Positions 24,316 to 36,803 of a DNA stretch of 46,018 nt are shown here, in pieces (the stretch's first letter is position 1; each line of letters begins with the position of its first letter). The notes beneath the pieces were generated by a model. It was not told the origin of the DNA. It worked only from the letters and a program-made list of their open reading frames with translations, and did not search any database. Position numbers and translations under genes: made by a program. The DNA comes from Myxococcales bacterium (lineage in GTDB: Bacteria > Myxococcota > Myxococcia > Myxococcales > Myxococcaceae), in the NCBI GenBank assembly GCA_020846875.1, contig JADLDB010000018.1:1-46018 (forward strand). The letters are read 5' to 3'.

Positions 24316-25719
24316 ATGAAGTCTCGACTCCTGCTGGCGGGCCTTGCCCTCGCCGTGGCCTGCGGAGCGCCTCCCGTCGGTACGGGCGAGGGGGGCCACC
24401 CCGACTCTGGCGTCGGAGGAGGGGGCGGCGGCGGTGCGTCGGACGCGGGCGCAGGCGGCGGCGGTGGCCAGCCCGACGGCGGCAGCGTGGACGACGCAGG
24501 CACCAGCGAGGACGCAGGCCGCGGCGACGCGGGGGAAGACGCGGGCCTCTCTGCCGACGGTGGCGCCGCCTCGGACGCGGGGACCTTCGACGCCGGGCCC
24601 CCCATCATCGCGCCGGTGGGCGTGTGGACGTGGATTCCCGTCCCCGGGAGCGAGTGCGCCAGCGGGGCGATGGCCGGCATCGGCATCAACCGCGCGTCGG
24701 CTGATGACGACCTCTTCATCTTCCTCCAGGGCGGCGGCGCCTGCTGGAACCAGGGCACCTGCGTCCCTTCGCTGCTGCAGTTCGGCCCGGTCTGCGACTA
24801 TGGGACGGCGTGCCTCTGGAACGTGCCCGGCGGCCAGCAGCCGACCTCGGTGTTCGTCACCCACCCCGATCCCTTTCCAGCCGACGGCGGCGGCGCGTTT
24901 CCTTCGGAGCTGCGGGCCATCGCTTCTTCCTCCGCGCTGGACCGCTCGCGGCCCGACAACCCCTTCCGCGCCGCGACGTTCGTCTTCGTGCCGTACTGCA
25001 CCGGGGACCTGCACGGCGGCCGCGCCGAGAAGACGTACCAGTACAAGTACGGCCTGTTCGATCCCGTCTCCACCTACCGCGTGCGCTTCTCCGGCGCGAA
25101 GAACATGGACGCGTACCTCGCCCGGCTGCGCGCCACGCTGCCCAACGCCAGGCGCGTGTGGCTCACCGGCTCCAGCGCCGGGGGTTACGGCGCCACGCTG
25201 AACTACGAGCGCGTCGCCGCCGCCTTCCCGCAGGCCGAGGTGCACCTGCTGGCGGACTCGGCGCCGTTCGTCCCCTCGGTGCACTGGCCTGAGTGGCGCG
25301 ACACCTGGGGGCTTGAGTTCCCCGCCGGCTGCGCGGACTGTGACGCAGGGCTGCCTGGCTGGCCGCCGTACCTCGCGGCCGCGCACCCGCAGCGCAGGTT
25401 GGGCTTGCTCAGCTATGACCGCGACCAGGTGATCGCCTGGTTCTTCTACGCCCCGCCCGGCGCGGGGAACGTGCTCAACCCGCCGTTCTCCACCTTCACC
25501 AACAACCTGCTCACGCTCGAGGGCGTGTACGACGGCACGCAGAACGCGAAGTACTTCGTCGTGCCCGGGGAAGCTCACGTGCTGTGGGGCGACTACGGCC
25601 AGGTGCTGTCCGACGGCGGCGTCGCGGCCTCGAGGCGCTCGCGCGACGGAGGCACCACCGTGAAGGCGTTCATCGACGGCTGGGCCCTGGGCGACGCGGG
25701 CTGGCAGAGCACCAGGTAG
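24316..25719 (+). CDS. pectin-acetylesterase-family lipoprotein
   Basis: 467 aa from ATG 24316. Signal peptide with lipobox (AVAC15), then a ~75-residue Gly/Asp/Ala linker (GGGGG and DAG repeats) typical of myxobacterial surface lipoproteins. The catalytic domain resembles the pectin acetylesterase/Notum family: LFIFLQGGGACWN oxyanion region, FVPYCTGDLHGG, and the nucleophile elbow GSSAG (Ser287). Candidate Asp in LADSAPF and His in GEAHVLWG complete a triad. Members deacylate polysaccharides or lipids; the real substrate is unknown. Probably displayed on the cell surface. Confidence 0.82.
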   Translation: MKSRLLLAGLALAVACGAPPVGTGEGGHPDSGVGGGGGGGASDAGAGGGGGQPDGGSVDDAGTSEDAGRGDAGEDAGLSADGGAASDAGTFDAGPPIIAPVGVWTWIPVPGSECASGAMAGIGINRASADDDLFIFLQGGGACWNQGTCVPSLLQFGPVCDYGTACLWNVPGGQQPTSVFVTHPDPFPADGGGAFPSELRAIASSSALDRSRPDNPFRAATFVFVPYCTGDLHGGRAEKTYQYKYGLFDPVSTYRVRFSGAKNMDAYLARLRATLPNARRVWLTGSSAGGYGATLNYERVAAAFPQAEVHLLADSAPFVPSVHWPEWRDTWGLEFPAGCADCDAGLPGWPPYLAAAHPQRRLGLLSYDRDQVIAWFFYAPPGAGNVLNPPFSTFTNNLLTLEGVYDGTQNAKYFVVPGEAHVLWGDYGQVLSDGGVAASRRSRDGGTTVKAFIDGWALGDAGWQSTR

Positions 25720-25732
25720 CGGGCGTTTTTCG

Positions 25733-25761
25733 CTGACCAGGCGCGGGCCCTCCGCGCTAAG
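25733..25761 (+). promoter_or_regulatory. candidate promoter of the S9 peptidase gene, with a hairpin-capable spacer
   Basis: CTGACC (25733-25738), 17 bases, GCTAAG (25756-25761); the -10-like box ends nine bases before ATG 25771. The spacer contains GCGCGG-GCCCT-CCGCGC (25741-25757), a 6-bp inverted repeat that could be an operator. Confidence 0.45.
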
Positions 25762-25770
25762 GCCGTCGGC

Positions 25771-27837
<2,067 letters not shown>

Positions 27838-27847
27838 GGCCGGGTCG

Positions 27848-27876
27848 TTGACAATCTGCCGGCGCTCTGCAAATTA
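27848..27876 (+). promoter_or_regulatory. candidate promoter before the MYXO-CTERM gene
   Basis: A perfect TTGACA (27848-27853) is followed after 17 bases by AAATTA (27871-27876), a poor -10 but the only AT-rich hexamer nearby. The ATG is 40 bases downstream, so this gene has a leader, unlike the short-leader genes in the window. Confidence 0.45.
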
Positions 27877-27915
27877 GTGCGACGCGACAGGCAAGGGGGC
27901 AGTGAGGCTTTCTCG

Positions 27916-29496
27916 ATGCGATCTCTCCTCCTCTTCGCGGCGCTGTGGGCGCTGCCGGGCTTCGCGCAGCAGACGTACGTGGACGATCCGCTGACCCAGG
28001 CCAGCTTCGGGGGGCGGGGCAGCCAGGGCGGCAGCTTCTCGGGCTCCGGCTTCACGGTGACGGGGGACACGGACGCGATCTGGTACGAGATCGCCGACGC
28101 GCTGCCGAGCGCACGCATCGAGTACACGGTGACGGGGCTGTCGCTGGCGACGTCACTGTCCGGGGCGGATCACGATTTGCTGACCGCGTACCAGGCCCCC
28201 ACCGGGCAGGCCGAGCCGGTGGCGTACTCACCGTACTTCCGGAACAACGACTTCAAGGCCTTTACCCGCATCTTCGGGGTGCAGGAGGCGGGGCGCGGCG
28301 GCGCGATGAAGCTGGAGCTGGCGGCGTGCCCGCGCGGCGCTCCCTGGCACCACGACACGGCCTGCCCGGCCGGCTGCGAGGTGAGCGGGATCGCCTACGC
28401 CAACGGCGCGCAGGCGGACGTGGGGTGGGACGCGGCGACGAGCTACCGGATGGCGCTGGAATGGAGCCCCGGGCAGATGCGCTTCTTCCGCGACGGCGCC
28501 CTGCTGGGGACTGTCACCTTCGCGGGCACCTATGCGCCGCAGCCGCTGCGGGTGCGCCTGGGCAGCCCGCGCCACGGCCTGTACCCGGGCCTCACCGGCA
28601 TGCCGCTGGGCATCACCCTCAAGGACGTGTTGATCACCGGAACGCCGGGCACCTCCACGCCCGTCTGCGGCTCGACGGGCGGAGGGGCAGGCGGCGGCGG
28701 AGGCGCGGGCGGCGGCGCGGGTGGCGGCTCAAGTGGTGGAGGGGCAGGCGGCGGCGGGGCCACCGACACCGTGCTGGCCGACGTGACGGCGGCGAGCTGG
28801 GAAGCGGGCGTCTTCCCCGACGTCGGCGACTTGAACATCGAAGGCGACGCGTCGGGCAATCCGGCGGCGGTGGTGTACCTGCGCTTTCCTCCGCCGGGCG
28901 GGGCGGTGCGCCGCGCGGTGCTGACGCTGCACACGCAGAGCGCCTCCTCGGCGGCGGGCGGCTCGGGCCGGCCCTGCGCGGTGGCGGACGCGACCTGGCG
29001 CGAGAGCACCATGACGTGGGCGACGCGGCCGGCGGTGGGGGCGTGCACGGGCGCGGCGCGGGGCGTCGACACGGATGAAGAGGTCTCCTGGGACGTGACG
29101 CCGCTCTTCCAGGCAGGAGGGGTAGGCAGCATCGCCCTCGTCTCGGGGGACGGGAACGGCGCCCACTACCTGTCGAAGGAGTCGGGCGGGGCGCTGGCGC
29201 CGCGGCTCTCGGTGGAGCTGGTCCCCGCTGACGGCGGCGCGCTGGTGGACGCGGGCGCCCCGGAGCTGGACGGCGGCAGCGGCGGGGGGACAGGCGGAGG
29301 CGGCGGCGCGGGTGGAAGCGGTGGCGGTGCGACCGGCGGCGGAGGTGGAGGCGGAGCGTCGGGCGGCGGCACGGGCGGGGGCGGGAGCGGCGGCGGAGGC
29401 ACCCTCTCGGGCGGCTGCGGCTGCACCGGTCTGCCGGGTGGGGCGCTGCTGGCGCTGGCGGCGGGGGTGCTGCTGGGGCGCCGGCGGCGTCGCTGA
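27916..29496 (+). CDS. surface protein with DNRLRE-type domain and MYXO-CTERM sorting tail
   Basis: 526 aa from ATG 27916. Signal peptide (ends GFAQ). Residues ~20-255 form a beta-sandwich-like lectin or glycosidase-accessory domain (RMALEWSPGQMRFFRDG resembles concanavalin/LamG-like domains). A Gly/Ala-rich linker follows. Residues ~290-440 resemble a DNRLRE domain (VYLRFPPPG, ATWRESTMTWATRP, VSWDVTPLF, APRLSVEL). A second Gly-rich linker leads to the end: CGCTG, a hydrophobic span and RRRRR. This is the MYXO-CTERM pattern, known to direct surface anchoring in myxobacteria after cleavage and lipid modification. Binding target unknown. Confidence 0.82.
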   Translation: MRSLLLFAALWALPGFAQQTYVDDPLTQASFGGRGSQGGSFSGSGFTVTGDTDAIWYEIADALPSARIEYTVTGLSLATSLSGADHDLLTAYQAPTGQAEPVAYSPYFRNNDFKAFTRIFGVQEAGRGGAMKLELAACPRGAPWHHDTACPAGCEVSGIAYANGAQADVGWDAATSYRMALEWSPGQMRFFRDGALLGTVTFAGTYAPQPLRVRLGSPRHGLYPGLTGMPLGITLKDVLITGTPGTSTPVCGSTGGGAGGGGGAGGGAGGGSSGGGAGGGGATDTVLADVTAASWEAGVFPDVGDLNIEGDASGNPAAVVYLRFPPPGGAVRRAVLTLHTQSASSAAGGSGRPCAVADATWRESTMTWATRPAVGACTGAARGVDTDEEVSWDVTPLFQAGGVGSIALVSGDGNGAHYLSKESGGALAPRLSVELVPADGGALVDAGAPELDGGSGGGTGGGGGAGGSGGGATGGGGGGGASGGGTGGGGSGGGGTLSGGCGCTGLPGGALLALAAGVLLGRRRRR

Positions 29497-29741
29497 AAGG
29501 CCGCGGGGCGCAGCAGCGCTGCTCTGCGACGAGGCGACGAAGGAGACTCGAGGACCGCCTCGAGTGGCTGAACCGACTTCGGCCCCGGGGCGAGGGCGGC
29601 GCCGTCTGCGCTCCCACGCACCTCTTCGGCGCTCGAGCAGCGTGCTGGCACTCCCGTCGCCAGACCTTGAAATACCCCTGCGGGCCTCTTCCTTGCGCGG
29701 CTCGCGGCTCTCTCGGTCCGGCCTTCCTCGGCAGCCCGCTA
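29497..29741. other. intergenic stretch with palindrome and hairpin
   Basis: Part of a 386-bp gap between the MYXO-CTERM gene and the RNase Z gene. It has a 12-bp palindrome AGCAGCGCTGCT (29512-29523) and a perfect hairpin (29546-29565). Otherwise I see no convincing gene on either strand; the rest of the gap is the coding-like fragment at 29742. Confidence 0.4.
29546..29565. terminator. possible terminator hairpin after the MYXO-CTERM gene
   Basis: ACTCGAGG-ACCG-CCTCGAGT: a perfect 8-bp stem with a four-base loop, 50 bases after the stop. No T run follows, so it may instead stabilise the mRNA end. Confidence 0.4.
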
Positions 29742-29879
29742 GTGGACGGCGACGGCGGCTACCCGCGGATCACCCTGGTGGCCGTGTTGGCGCATGACGG
29801 CGCCCAGCTGGCCCTGGTGCGGGAGATGGCCAGCCAGCAGCAGCACCGCTTCTACGCGGTGGCGCTGACGGGAAAGTGA
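29742..29879 (+). pseudogene. coding-like fragment, possible gene remnant
   Basis: In this frame about 45 codons from GTG 29742 end at TGA 29879. They show very strong G/C third-position bias and a protein-like sequence (YPRITLVAVLAHDG, LALVREMASQQQHRFYAV). Upstream the same frame degrades into Cys/Pro/Arg-rich text typical of noncoding GC-rich DNA. This looks like the C-terminal end of a gene whose 5' part is lost, or a very short protein. I do not recognise the family. It ends three bases before the opposing RNase Z stop. Confidence 0.35.
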
Positions 29880-29882
29880 CGG

Positions 29883-30806
29883 CTACCCGCGCAGCGGCAG
29901 GTCCAGCGAGAAGCCGTCCCACACCACGTCCACCTGGCCGCCGTACTCCTGCTTCGCCTGCTCGACGAGGGGCCGGGGATCGACGTCGTGTCGGGAGGAC
30001 AGGTGGGTGAGGAGCAGCCGCTTCACGCCCGCCTCCCGCGCCACCCGGCCCGCCTCTCGCGCGGTGGAGTGCCGCGTCTCCTCGGCGCGCGACTGCTCGT
30101 CGTCGGAGAAGGTGGCCTCGTGGATCAGCACGTCCGCGTCCCTCGCCGCCTGGATGACGGACGGGCAGGGGCGCGTGTCGCCGGACAGCACCAGCTTGCG
30201 GCCCGGGCGCGCGCCGCCCAGCACCTGCTCCGGCTTCACCGTGCGCCCGTCGGCCAGCGTCACCGCCTGGCCCTTCTGCAGCCGCCCGAAGTCGGGCCCG
30301 GGCGTCACGCCCAGCTTGCAGGCCTCCGCGGGATCGAAGCGCCCCGGCCGGGTGTGCTCTTCGATGGAGTAGCCCAGCGCGTTGACGCGGTGGTCCACCT
30401 TCACCGCCCGCACCGTGTACGAGCCCCGGTTGAGCGCGTCGCCGTCGCGCAGCTCGACGATGTCCACGGGGAAGGCCAGCCGCTCCACGCCGAGGTGGAT
30501 GGCGGCGTCCAGCACCCGCTTCGCGGACGGCGGCCCGTAGAGGGTCAGCCTCTGCTCTCGCCCGCCCATCCCCAGGGTGCGCAGGAAGCCGATGATGCCC
30601 AGGTAGTGATCGGCGTGGAAGTGGGTGAAGAAGACCGCGTCCACCGCGAAGCCGGTGCCGAAGCGGATCATCTGCCGCTGGCTGCCCTCGCCGCAGTCGA
30701 ACAGCAGCAGGTCCGTGTCCGCCTTCACCGCCAGCCCGGAGACGTTCCGGTGCAGCGTCGGCATGGCGGCCGACGTGCCGAGGAAGGTGAGGCGGAGGAT
30801 GGACAT
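29883..30806 (-). CDS. rnz: ribonuclease Z
   Basis: 307 aa from ATG 30806 (the frame is open to 30869 but without conservation). Metallo-beta-lactamase fold: N-terminal FLGTSAAMPT, the zinc motif HFHADH followed by YLG, DHRV, SGDTRPC (metal-bridging Asp), and TLLLTHLSSR-like C-terminal His. The loop with GVTPGPDFG is typical of RNase Z, which cuts tRNA precursors after the discriminator base. Aryl-sulfatase-like relatives exist, but this motif set and length fit RNase Z well. A GCTAGG -10-like sequence lies about 28 bases upstream of the start. Confidence 0.9.
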   Translation of the reverse strand: MSILRLTFLGTSAAMPTLHRNVSGLAVKADTDLLLFDCGEGSQRQMIRFGTGFAVDAVFFTHFHADHYLGIIGFLRTLGMGGREQRLTLYGPPSAKRVLDAAIHLGVERLAFPVDIVELRDGDALNRGSYTVRAVKVDHRVNALGYSIEEHTRPGRFDPAEACKLGVTPGPDFGRLQKGQAVTLADGRTVKPEQVLGGARPGRKLVLSGDTRPCPSVIQAARDADVLIHEATFSDDEQSRAEETRHSTAREAGRVAREAGVKRLLLTHLSSRHDVDPRPLVEQAKQEYGGQVDVVWDGFSLDLPLRG

Positions 30807-30904
30807 GCCACTGGAACTCACGGCGGCGAAGGCACCTAGCAGATCCGAAGGCGGCTTTGACCCCTTCAAAGAAACCGGCGGAGCCCGGGCGGTGTCTCAC
30901 CCCC

Positions 30905-32224
30905 ATGCTCCTCGCCCTGCTGTCGTGCGCGCTCCTCTCTGCGGCTCCGCCCCCGCTGGGACGGTGCGCCCCCGGGCCGGCTGACACCGAGGCGAGGGCC
31001 CGGTGGAAGGCGCTCCAGGGCGCCCTCGAGGCCCGCGACGCGGCCGGGGTGAAGGCAGCGTGGGCTGCCCTCGAGGAGCACCCCTGCTACCGGCTGCCCT
31101 TCGCCGAGACGTGGCGGCACCCCGAGCCCGGCGACGTGGAGCTGCTGGCCGAGTGGTGGGAGCACGGAGGGCGGGACTGGCTCACGACGGGCTGGGCCGA
31201 GCCGCCCAACCCGGACTTCGCGGTGGTGCCTCCCGACGTGCCGAAGCACCTCACTCGCGAGAGCGCCGGCGGGCTGGCGCGGCTCTTGTGCTCCGCCGAG
31301 GGCGCTGCCGACTGCGGGCGCGACGCCGCGGGTTGGCTGTTGCGCGCGCGGGACCGGCTGGAGCCGCAGGAGGATCACGCCGGCGACGTGCGCCGCAGGC
31401 AGGCCGAGGAGGAGTGCGCGTCGCGAGCGAAGAAGACGAAGAAGGGCGAGCAGTACCGCGCGTGGCGCCGCTGCCTCGACGAGAAGCGGCCGCTGGGCGT
31501 GTTGATGCCGCTGGGCCGGGTGGGGGCGCCGAAGGACGGCTGGCTGGTGCTGCGCGGCCGGCGCGGGCACTACCAGTTCTGCGACGAGGTGCGCGTGTAC
31601 GACCTGGCGACGGGCGCGGCGTGGGTGGCGCAGAGCTGCGCGGGGCTGGTGCTGGAGCAGGGTGGATCCGTCAACCATGACGCGACGGACGCGAAGCGGG
31701 GCGTCACGGTGAAGGTGGGGCGGCTGCCGGTGGACGCGCTGCGGGAAGCGGCGTGGATGACGCTGCTGGTGCCCCACCTCACGCTGAACGCGCAGCCGTA
31801 CGCGTGGTTCGTCCGCCGCCCGCCCGGGGTGGCGCCGCGCTGGCCGGACGAGCTGTCCGGTGAAGGGCTGGGCCTGGGCAGCTTCTGGGTCACCAGCGCG
31901 CAGACGCAGCTCGGCTGGTCCTGGCAGGGCCACGACGGGCTGAGAGAGAGCGGCTCGCTCACCTGGCCCGACTCCTCCAACGCCGGGGAGGATCACGCCG
32001 ACGACCTGTGGCGCATCGCCGAGGCGGCCTTCGCGCCCGGGTGTGCGCCGGCGCGCCCTCCGTCCCAGTTGGTGGTGGGCGGCCGCCCGGGCGTCTGGGG
32101 CCTCGACGCGAAGCCCGAGTCGCTCGCGGCAGCCGAGCGGACCCTCCTCGAGGCGCTCTTCGCGCACGACGACGGCTGCGGGAAGGCGCCTGCCGCGGCG
32201 CCAGGCCAGGGGGCCAGGAAGTGA
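30905..32224 (+). CDS. secreted protein of unknown function
   Basis: 439 aa from ATG 30905. A signal peptide (about 1-20; LLSC8 is too early to be a good lipobox) precedes a Cys-containing mature protein. Residues ~30-190 are charged and helical with Trp-rich spots (AEWWEHGGRDW); the rest alternates beta-like stretches (GWLVLRGRRGHYQF, EVRVYDLATGAAWVAQ). No catalytic motif is recognised. It diverges from RNase Z (98 bp apart) and converges on hppA. Likely periplasmic; function not assigned. Confidence 0.7.
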   Translation: MLLALLSCALLSAAPPPLGRCAPGPADTEARARWKALQGALEARDAAGVKAAWAALEEHPCYRLPFAETWRHPEPGDVELLAEWWEHGGRDWLTTGWAEPPNPDFAVVPPDVPKHLTRESAGGLARLLCSAEGAADCGRDAAGWLLRARDRLEPQEDHAGDVRRRQAEEECASRAKKTKKGEQYRAWRRCLDEKRPLGVLMPLGRVGAPKDGWLVLRGRRGHYQFCDEVRVYDLATGAAWVAQSCAGLVLEQGGSVNHDATDAKRGVTVKVGRLPVDALREAAWMTLLVPHLTLNAQPYAWFVRRPPGVAPRWPDELSGEGLGLGSFWVTSAQTQLGWSWQGHDGLRESGSLTWPDSSNAGEDHADDLWRIAEAAFAPGCAPARPPSQLVVGGRPGVWGLDAKPESLAAAERTLLEALFAHDDGCGKAPAAAPGQGARK

Positions 32225-32227
32225 CGA

Positions 32228-32274
32228 CGGCCGCCCCGGTTGCCCGGAGCGGCCGCTGGTGAGGCACGTGCCTC
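32228..32274. terminator. inverted repeats between convergent genes
   Basis: CGGCCGC (32228-32234) pairs with GCGGCCG (32249-32255), and a 14-bp palindrome GAGGCACGTGCCTC lies at 32261-32274, just before the hppA stop. Either could end transcription from one or both sides. No T runs. Confidence 0.4.
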
Positions 32275-32281
32275 GAAGGCC

Positions 32282-34810
<2,529 letters not shown>

Positions 34811-34970
34811 CGGTTTTGATTCCTTTACGGGAGGTTGACGCGCGGCGCGCATAGCACACCTGCCTGCCCCTGCAACCACTGGCCGAAGGCTTTTTCCAGC
34901 CAGCTGGAGCGTCGTCCGCACAGTGGCGGGCCCCCCCGCGCGGGGCTACCGTCCGCAGCGGAATCCTTCA

Positions 34971-36791
34971 ATGGCCGCGCCCCGGATCCTCGTCGTCGAC
35001 GCCGACTCGTCTCTCGCCCAGAAGGTGGGGCTCGCGCTGAACGGCTCGGGCTTCGACGTGGCCTTCTGCAGCTTCAGCCCCAGCGAGGTGACGGCCACCG
35101 TCCGCGAGCTGCCGCCGCAGCTGGTGCTGGTGCACGCGGAGCTGGGATCTCCGCAGATGTCCGCGCTGGTGGCGCGGCTGGAGAGCGCGGGCCAGGGCGC
35201 GCTGCCCATCGTGCTCCTGTGCAAGGACACCAGCGACGAGGTGTACGTCAAGACGATGCGCACCGGGGTGGTGGAGATGCTGCAGGAGCCCTTCAGCCCC
35301 CGCCTGCACATCGGGCGGATCCGCGTGCTGCTGGGCGAGCTGGCGGAGCGCTCGGGGCAGCTTCGCGGGCGCGGCGGGCCCACCGAGCTGGCTTCATTCC
35401 TTCACCACGTGATGCGGACGCGCCGCACCGGCGGGGTGGAGGTGGGCTTGAGCGCCGAAGGGCGGGCCTTCTTCGTGCGCGGGGTGCTGAAGAGCGCGCG
35501 GCTGGGCCAGCACGTCGATCAACCGGCGCTGGCGGCGATGACGCGGCTGACCGCGGCGTGGCTCTTCACCGAGGGCGCGGAGGGCACCGCGGGCGTGGTG
35601 GACCTCGGCGGCCCCAAGGACGAAGACGAGCCGTTCCACGCCACCTTCCAGGGAGGCAGCGCCGCCGCGCTGCTGTCTTCGCCCTCGGAGCCGGCGATCG
35701 AAGGCGTGGTGGTGGGCAACAGCCCCACGCCCATAGCGGCGCCCGTGCCCGGTCCCTTCGCGCCGTCCTCGGTGTCAGGGGCGCAGGCCACGTACATCTC
35801 CCAGCAGAACCTCCCGGCCGCCGATCCCCAGGCGGGCAGCACGCCCATCCTCTTCGTCGACGACGAGCCGGCGGTGGTGCAGATGCTGGCCAGCTACTTC
35901 TCCAAGAAGGGCCACCCGGTGGACACCGCCTCGGACGGCGTGGAGGCGATGGGCAAGCTGGTGGCCCAGCCCTTCGATGTGGTGATCGCCGACTTGAACA
36001 TGCCGCGGCTGGACGGCTGGGGCTTGTTGCGCCTCATCCGCGAGGACGTGCGTACCCGGGAGGTGCCGGTGGCGCTCTTCTCGGCCCAGGAGAACTACCG
36101 CGAGGCGCTGCGGCTGCTGCAGGCGGGCGCGCAGGCCTACTTCCCCAAGTCCCTGCGGCTGTCGGCGCTCGAGGTGCAGGTGAAGGAGTTGATGGAGCCC
36201 CGCCGCCGCTTCGTGCGGCTCGTCAGCGCCGAGGGGGGGATCGCCTTCGACCTGGGCGCGCTGGGGCCGCAGTGGGTCTTGAAGGCGCTCTCGCGCGAGG
36301 GCTACACCGGGCAGTTGGACGCGCGCGACAACTGGGCCACCTGGCGGCTGTGGTTCGACGCGGGGCGGCTGGCGCAGGTCCAGGCCCGGGTGGGCACCTC
36401 CACGCTGACGGGCGATCGCGCGCTGGCGGCCTTCCTCATGTCGAAGAAGGCCGAAGGCACGCTGGCCCGGGGCGCCCCGGCCGCCGACGAAGGCTTCGCG
36501 CGGCACCCCACCGAGTCGACGCTGGCTCGCCTGGTGCCGTGGCTCAACGACGAGCAGCACAGAGCGCGCGAAGGCGAGCTGGCGCGGGCGCGGGCGCTCA
36601 ACGTCAACGACGATCTCTACCGGCTCTACGTCAGCGTGGGCCCGCCGGCGTGGCTGCCGATCGCCCGCATGCTGTGCGAGCTCAAGCTGACCCCGGCCGA
36701 CGTCATCACCCGGCTGCAAGTCACGCCGATGGAGGTCGCGGCGGTGGTAAAGGATCTGCTGAGCCGCGGCGTGGTGTCGCTGCAGGGTTGA
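34971..36791 (+). CDS. double-receiver response regulator with DUF4388 (PATAN)-like domains
   Basis: 606 aa from ATG 34971. Order: receiver 1 (about 4-120), DUF4388/PATAN-like (about 135-240), a Ser/Pro linker, receiver 2 (about 292-410), then a second DUF4388-like and helical tail. Receiver 2 is canonical: DDE (297-299), phospho-acceptor Asp341 in IADLNMP, Lys393. Receiver 1 has His55 where the Asp should be (LVLVHAELG), so it probably cannot be phosphorylated and may serve dimerisation. No DNA-binding or enzyme output domain; output is likely protein-protein, as for many myxobacterial motility and signalling regulators. It diverges from hppA. Confidence 0.85.
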   Translation: MAAPRILVVDADSSLAQKVGLALNGSGFDVAFCSFSPSEVTATVRELPPQLVLVHAELGSPQMSALVARLESAGQGALPIVLLCKDTSDEVYVKTMRTGVVEMLQEPFSPRLHIGRIRVLLGELAERSGQLRGRGGPTELASFLHHVMRTRRTGGVEVGLSAEGRAFFVRGVLKSARLGQHVDQPALAAMTRLTAAWLFTEGAEGTAGVVDLGGPKDEDEPFHATFQGGSAAALLSSPSEPAIEGVVVGNSPTPIAAPVPGPFAPSSVSGAQATYISQQNLPAADPQAGSTPILFVDDEPAVVQMLASYFSKKGHPVDTASDGVEAMGKLVAQPFDVVIADLNMPRLDGWGLLRLIREDVRTREVPVALFSAQENYREALRLLQAGAQAYFPKSLRLSALEVQVKELMEPRRRFVRLVSAEGGIAFDLGALGPQWVLKALSREGYTGQLDARDNWATWRLWFDAGRLAQVQARVGTSTLTGDRALAAFLMSKKAEGTLARGAPAADEGFARHPTESTLARLVPWLNDEQHRAREGELARARALNVNDDLYRLYVSVGPPAWLPIARMLCELKLTPADVITRLQVTPMEVAAVVKDLLSRGVVSLQG

Positions 36792-36803
36792 CGAAAAAAG
36801 GCG

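Noticed and set aside
24400-24600. Gly/Asp/Ala codon repeats as a CRISPR or mobile repeat
   Set aside because: They are low-complexity linker codons in a lipoprotein, irregular in spacing and without spacers. The same holds for the Gly-rich tracts at 28680-28760 and 29270-29400.
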